Shown piece by piece: positions 60,601 through 64,000 of a DNA stretch of 64,000 bases. This stretch comes from Marsupella aquatica (Eukaryota; Marchantiophyta). The notes under the pieces are model-generated. The model saw only the letters and a program-made list of their open reading frames with translations. It ran no database searches and was not told where the DNA came from. The position numbers and the translations under genes were made by a program. The stretch covers positions 682,001 to 746,000 of the forward strand of contig OZ316898.1 in assembly GCA_973895155.1 (NCBI GenBank), given 5' to 3'. Each line of letters begins with the position of its first letter. The first letter of the stretch is position 1.

Positions 60601-61310
60601 GCCGACCTCGTTCTTTTTGCCGGGGTGGCTTCATCGTTGATGGCTCCCTTCCTCTTCATCTCTGCTGCCGTGGAGGTTTCTCCTAGCACCGTTGCCTGGG
60701 CCCACCTTTCCGTGCTACCCTTTAATTCCCAGTGTATGTCGTTGTAGTTCTTGATGGCCTCTCGGATGCCGACGACGCTGTCTTTGCAAAACAGAAGATC
60801 GTCGAGTTGATTGGAAGTAGGCGTCCACAGGAACTCGTCCTTGATGAGTTCGCCTCCTAAGAAAGCCGTCTTCTGCAGCTCCCACAATCGAGCGAGCTCC
60901 TGCCGTTCTCGAGCTGCCCTTTCTGACTCCTCGTCCTCGTAAGTCTTGATGTACTCAGTTGCCCGTTCGAACAGGCATCCCCAGAAATGTGCCGCTTGAT
61001 TGACGTTGCTCATACCCTCCTTAGGTCGATCGTCGGTATCTACTCTCTCCCCGAGTGCTTGCCTAAGCAGCTGACAGTAGTTGGCCTCCCGTAGTCGTCT
61101 GCCTAGTTTGTGCTCGCAAATGAGCCACCATCTCCTGCAAGCGCTCCTTACCCCTCTCCTTTGCCGGTCCTTCTTCCCGTTGATCCTTCCTAGCCGCCGA
61201 CGCTTAACGCGCCCTAACCCTAATCGGGTTTTCACCCTTAGCCTTACCTCCGGCCTCGGCCCGGGTTCCATGGTTGCCCCTAATTGTTTATATTTTCCTT
61301 GTTTTGTCAC
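57651..61310 (-). CDS. ORF X: 1219-aa extra protein of the gypsy element
   Basis: This intact ORF lies between pol and the 3' LTR on the same strand, the position of env-like genes in other elements. The N terminus is basic. Residues about 280-480 resemble the putative plant transposon protein region found with Athila-type elements (TRIYGKDFYLTPKVIAEVFG). A Pro- and acid-rich linker follows (about 490-720). A coiled coil of some 280 residues (about 770-1050; EELADTIKEREKWKQELKN) leads to a basic KKKRKPSG patch and an AEAVG-type repeat tail. No transmembrane span or signal peptide is visible, so an envelope role is unlikely. I infer a structural or nucleic-acid-binding accessory role. The family resemblance is from memory and moderate. 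Confidence 0.8.
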   Translation of the reverse strand: MTKQGKYKQLGATMEPGPRPEVRLRVKTRLGLGRVKRRRLGRINGKKDRQRRGVRSACRRWWLICEHKLGRRLREANYCQLLRQALGERVDTDDRPKEGMSNVNQAAHFWGCLFERATEYIKTYEDEESERAARERQELARLWELQKTAFLGGELIKDEFLWTPTSNQLDDLLFCKDSVVGIREAIKNYNDIHWELKGSTERWAQATVLGETSTAAEMKRKGAINDEATPAKRTRSAAPKKPAEQQSRKQGEAKEEEVDPIKAIPTRDDTWKGWAATLPVEVQLHFAREEDACFTAMQTKKYQGFMAGSGLEAFVRLPWLKPEVPESDLLEFVGSWEPETNCTRIYGKDFYLTPKVIAEVFGLPIGNKTKVDTRKTLPDKEFRSFPGPSTKNVFFRNTCTNPHIGEMIDFLRVTMHCNLPRAEIGKAQVYLAERPDPSRDYNGYLLNQLKKILKEEQQVIGMGSVSRLGYHMPLLCRYARGQTFAPVLPLQVRAPEEALTPRPLAEKPQPPVSPTIEQVFRPRKEDLPMQQPGMQSLLKLLEKEKKSASATTTATATMQDTTTEVGLHLLTRENPFAGNKERIRPESKPGVRMYVGTSSSESEAELPEAPTDEEEREKPDQEVEEAVEDCSHDNSGYGSDHHVPGVRTCGRFVPTLPRVVRGDPNQQSSPESPPPDVAPPSFDGIKQTVQEFQERIKQEEEAALAKEKDLPGGDWPEDIRRLAEKGSKPLATIEEIRRTAWEQRPRWAMPITSTYSTYAKNRAMEYGEMCGELALGIFGEELEIGPFFHREQLEKHQLEEAVALERSKKDEVIWRLRRMEAEIEDIRAAKKAQDELRIKRHELNIMQGQLDTAQADNQNIKDKLTQTQEELADTIKEREKWKQELKNTEEAHITANSRAMAETQRKEWALKGELEKIRGALEQKEVELGKSYQGIMALQQELASLTASFKADLREKDEMLEQTYAKMNQMESVIIAELDKELRATQEERATLKKELEEAHREQEEAKNELEGARKDLDETQEELEEITRKMENLQRRADNQTERLKKQAALFKCLAAAGPSPVGTNQLPGVVIAEGQAASTAPVPEVSGKGKGPAAEPPTKKKRKPSGSRSNTTSQAVVIKEVDPAPTPDRVTAKDPTTLGEGEAEAVGVAEAEAVGVAEAEAVGIAEAGVEAEAEGGPSQADGELTRSRAGNLSVGGPTAVAEEEVLGASIEDPPPVS

Positions 61311-61426
61311 TATACTAAGGTGTTCCTAGGGTGCCTTCCTGCTTTACCCACTTAACCGGCCGAGTGATTCCTGTCTAGGCATCACACTCACGGAGTGTGC
61401 ATCTCCTGCTACAGTAGTTAAATTAC

Positions 61427-61570
61427 TTATTTGGCTGCTTCCCTCTCGGGAGGCTTAGTTTCTTTCCTGGTACCGGCCGCACCAGTTTGTTTTTGCACTT
61501 CTGACCTCTGGTCCACCTTTGGCGTTGCCTTTGTGGCCGCCTCTTTGTATGGTGTCTTTGTGAATGGAAT
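61427..61570 (-). pseudogene. tail end of pol from the truncated upstream copy
   Basis: A minus-strand open stretch of about 47 codons ends in TAA at 61427. It contains TPYKEAATKATPKVDQ and KKxx-rich charged sequence of the kind found at the C terminus of gypsy integrases. It is cut off at about 61570, where composition changes abruptly to AT-rich DNA. Position, strand and charge fit the end of pol preceding ORF X. No corresponding sequence survives in the other copy because of its deletion. Confidence 0.45.
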
Positions 61571-63425
61571 TCAAAAATATCTTTCAAGGCAAAAAAATTA
61601 ACCCAAATTTAAATTGTCTTCATGTATATCACCAATAGCCAATCAAATCTTAACTAAATGCATATGCAGATAGTCAAAAGTCACCCATTTCTTACACTAA
61701 CTGAATCCATATCATCAATTCCATGTGAGTAATTCATTTGTCCATAATGGCACTGTCAATGTCATCTTGTAGAGATTCATCCAAGGGTAGTTGCACATAA
61801 CCCTGTCGCCACGTCTTCCCTACTGTTGTTATCATCATCTTTTGTATTTTTACCACTATTGTGCCTAACATCTATATCATGCTGATCACCAACACTTTTA
61901 CCATTTTCAATACAGGCAGAATTATTGAAATCAACATTATTATTGATACCACACTCATTTCCATCAAGTGTTCCAACATGATGAACTTCTTGAACGGTAA
62001 GAACATTCACCTTTTTTGCATTTGTCTTTCAATCTATTCATTAAAAGTGAATTATTATTCAATTTATGAGCATTTGGACAACATAAAGTGTACATTTGGC
62101 TTTCAAAAAGTGTACAATTGGACAAAAAGTAAATATGTTGGCCATCAGATGTACCACCATGTTCATCCTTTGTAAATGAATTAGGATGAGACTCCTTCTA
62201 GTAAAGAACATTTTTGCACCCTCAATTTTACAATTGACTATTTAGGTGTAGAGTTTGTACTATAGTGTACCTTTTGGAGTTAAAAAGTATACATTTAGAG
62301 GCCTAAAAGTGAACAAAATAAAATACACTTTTAATGAATAGGGTGATAGTCTTCTTCTTTCTCTCCATTGTGTACAACACCTTGAGTTGGTTATGTTCTG
62401 CTTCTCTCTTACATTTTAACGGTCTAGATTCTAATTCCTCAAAGATACACCTATACAAAGTAATATATATGTCCCTCAAAACAACATTGAGTAGCATATC
62501 AACATGTTTCGATGGTCAATCCGCATGTTTAACTCCATGGGTTGAACAGTCATGCCAATACTCTTCCTGATATGTAATGCTCTAATCATTGGACACTACA
62601 TCGACCAAATTTCTCATCACTGAGGATGTCTTCAAACACGATGCTCATGATAAATCCTTTTCAATTTCAACATCAGATCCTATTTCCAATACGTTCCAAT
62701 ATGCTTCAGACATACCTTCTTCTCACACTCTCTCATTTCTATAAATCTAACAAGATATCTCTTTTGTCTGTTGAATTTTTTGGTGCCCATCTGGAGGGAT
62801 TCAAGTGATTCCATGTACACTAGGATAACTCTCGTGGGCAACTTGCCTAAATCTTGCAAGCTCTCAATGATATGCTCAGTGTTTTGAAAACTCTGCTCAG
62901 GTCGATATACATTGTATTGGTCAATTCCATTGTTCTCCAACTCTTCATGCGCAAGCTGAGTATTAAAGGTCAACTCCAGCTGAGGTTGCTGACCGATGAT
63001 CCCAGTTGATTCCACAAGACTATTCTTGATTGTGAACATCTTCTTCCTTTAGATGGCATGAGATCACCCTATTCATTAAAACTGGAATTTCTCTAGTCCA
63101 GAAGTTGACCTTCAAATTTCTTATTTTACCCCCAAAAGTTCTATAACTTGTTCCCCAAAAGCATACAATTTAGTGGCCAAATATACACTTTTTGAGGTCT
63201 AAAATTACAATTCTAATGCCCAAATTATTAATTAAATAATTCAATTATCAATTATTAATACTTATTAATTAAAAGACAATAAAGTGTTCTTATTATATAC
63301 AATATAAACAATGAAAAAATAGAATAAGACAATATAATAAATTCAAATGACCCGTGATAACCAAGTTACACAAACACGGAAGGTAAACCGGTGATGTATT
63401 ATAAAAGTAAAAAACCTATTTTTAC
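61571..63425. other. AT-rich DNA with inverted repeats and a weak ORF
   Basis: The 19-mer TTTTAATGAATAGGGTGAT (62329-62347) recurs as its exact reverse complement at 63063-63081. Part of it also pairs with CTATTCATTAAAAGTG at 62034-62049. Between the outer copies lies a minus-strand ATG ORF (63039-62680, 119 codons) of unrecognised sequence. This could be a small transposon with a decayed gene, but no terminal duplication was found. Confidence 0.35.
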
Positions 63426-63840
63426 AGGGTCGAGACCACGTCTGCCCCAATGCAGGCTCTAGATGGTTTTGACCGGTTACAAGTTGAATGTATATCAATT
63501 ACTATGTAAAAATTTATGTCGAGATTATCTCGACCCAAATGTAGGGTCCACATAATTTTGACCCCTTGTTGAATCTATATCTCTAGCTATTCCCTTTGTA
63601 TAGGGTCGAGACCCAAATAACCTTTTTCTGAGAACATATCTACAAGTAAAAGAGGATCAACAACATCTAGACTCAAATGGATAGTACGCATAGCTTCACT
63701 CTTTTTTCGAGTAAGAATATGTATATCTACAACTCACATCGTAACTGTTCAGTGTAGGGTCGAGATGATCTAGACCCAAATCTCATGCTCCACCCCGCAT
63801 AATTCATTTGAGCAAGTAAATCTAAACCCTGACGGGTCAT
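63426..63840. repeat. diverged tandem repeat with GGGTCGAGA core
   Basis: AGGGTCGAGA recurs at about 63425, 63603 and 63755, with TGTCGAGATTATCTCGACCC at 63518. Most are followed by GACCCAAAT and a CCACATAA-like block. Units are roughly 80-90 bp and strongly diverged. No coding potential is visible to the window end. Confidence 0.5.
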
Positions 63841-64000
63841 ATTTCATATCGCGATTGCAGAAATTGAGAGGCTTTCTATTCCAGAACTTTGTGGTGAGGT
63901 CCCTACACCTCAGGACTTTTGAAACAAATCCCTGATGATTGTCTCTGTAGGGTCCTGTGTACTGATATCCAATTAATGTCTTTGCAAGGTCGTTGATCGC

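Overview
The window is nuclear DNA of a streptophyte (land plant or close relative), probably not a flowering plant. The evidence is GT-AG introns of about 80 to 980 bp, a two-domain DUF642 cell-wall protein, plant-type Ty3/gypsy and LINE remnants, and a hybrid histidine kinase whose sensor is a MASE1 membrane domain. From general knowledge I associate plant MASE1 kinases with bryophytes and other seed-free lineages; that placement is inference. Gene density is low and most of the sequence is intergenic or repeat-derived.

Layout. 0-3.4 kb: mostly unassigned, with short tandem repeats. 3.45-8.0 kb (minus): a gene I rebuilt by hand from 13 exons whose reading phases all agree (about 801 aa); its last exon encodes eight 37-residue tandem repeats, and one intron is mostly a tiny Stowaway-like element. 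8-13.8 kb: tandem repeats and unresolved exon-like open segments. 14.3-15.4 kb (minus): a five-exon gene for a small two-span membrane protein. 15.9-19.8 kb: decayed retroelement sequence ending in a well-formed LTR. 19.9-23.5 kb: AT-rich, no gene seen. 23.9-25.2 kb (plus): single-exon DUF642 protein with a signal peptide and a possible GPI-anchor tail. 25.3-36.5 kb: intergenic with several diverged tandem repeats, then a GC-richer stretch that is probably the promoter and 5' UTR of the next gene. 36.58-42.64 kb (plus): MASE1 hybrid histidine kinase, nine exons, 1196 aa, with intact H, N and G boxes and receiver. 43.44-43.80 kb (minus): small two-exon gene, convergent with the kinase. 44.15-45.6 kb: degenerate zinc-finger-like coding sequence. 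45.9-47.1 kb: 3' part of a LINE reverse-transcriptase ORF. 47.2-61.57 kb (minus): a Ty3/gypsy complex. 61.6-64 kb: AT-rich DNA with inverted and tandem repeats.

The gypsy complex reads, from high to low coordinate: truncated upstream element (end of pol, then a 1219-aa extra ORF called ORF X here), a shared middle LTR, gag-protease, pol, a broken second ORF X, and a terminal LTR. ORF X sits between pol and the 3' LTR, where env-like genes lie in other elements. It has a plant-transposon-like region and a very long coiled coil. The two 3.8-kb copies differ at about 16 positions, nearly all transitions, so the arrangement is young.

Functionally, the kinase is a complete phosphorelay sensor (autophosphorylating His plus receiver Asp) needing a downstream phosphotransfer protein encoded elsewhere. 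The DUF642 protein would act at the cell surface. The two minus-strand multi-exon genes at 3.5-8 kb and 14.3-15.4 kb are real by splice structure but I do not recognise their families.
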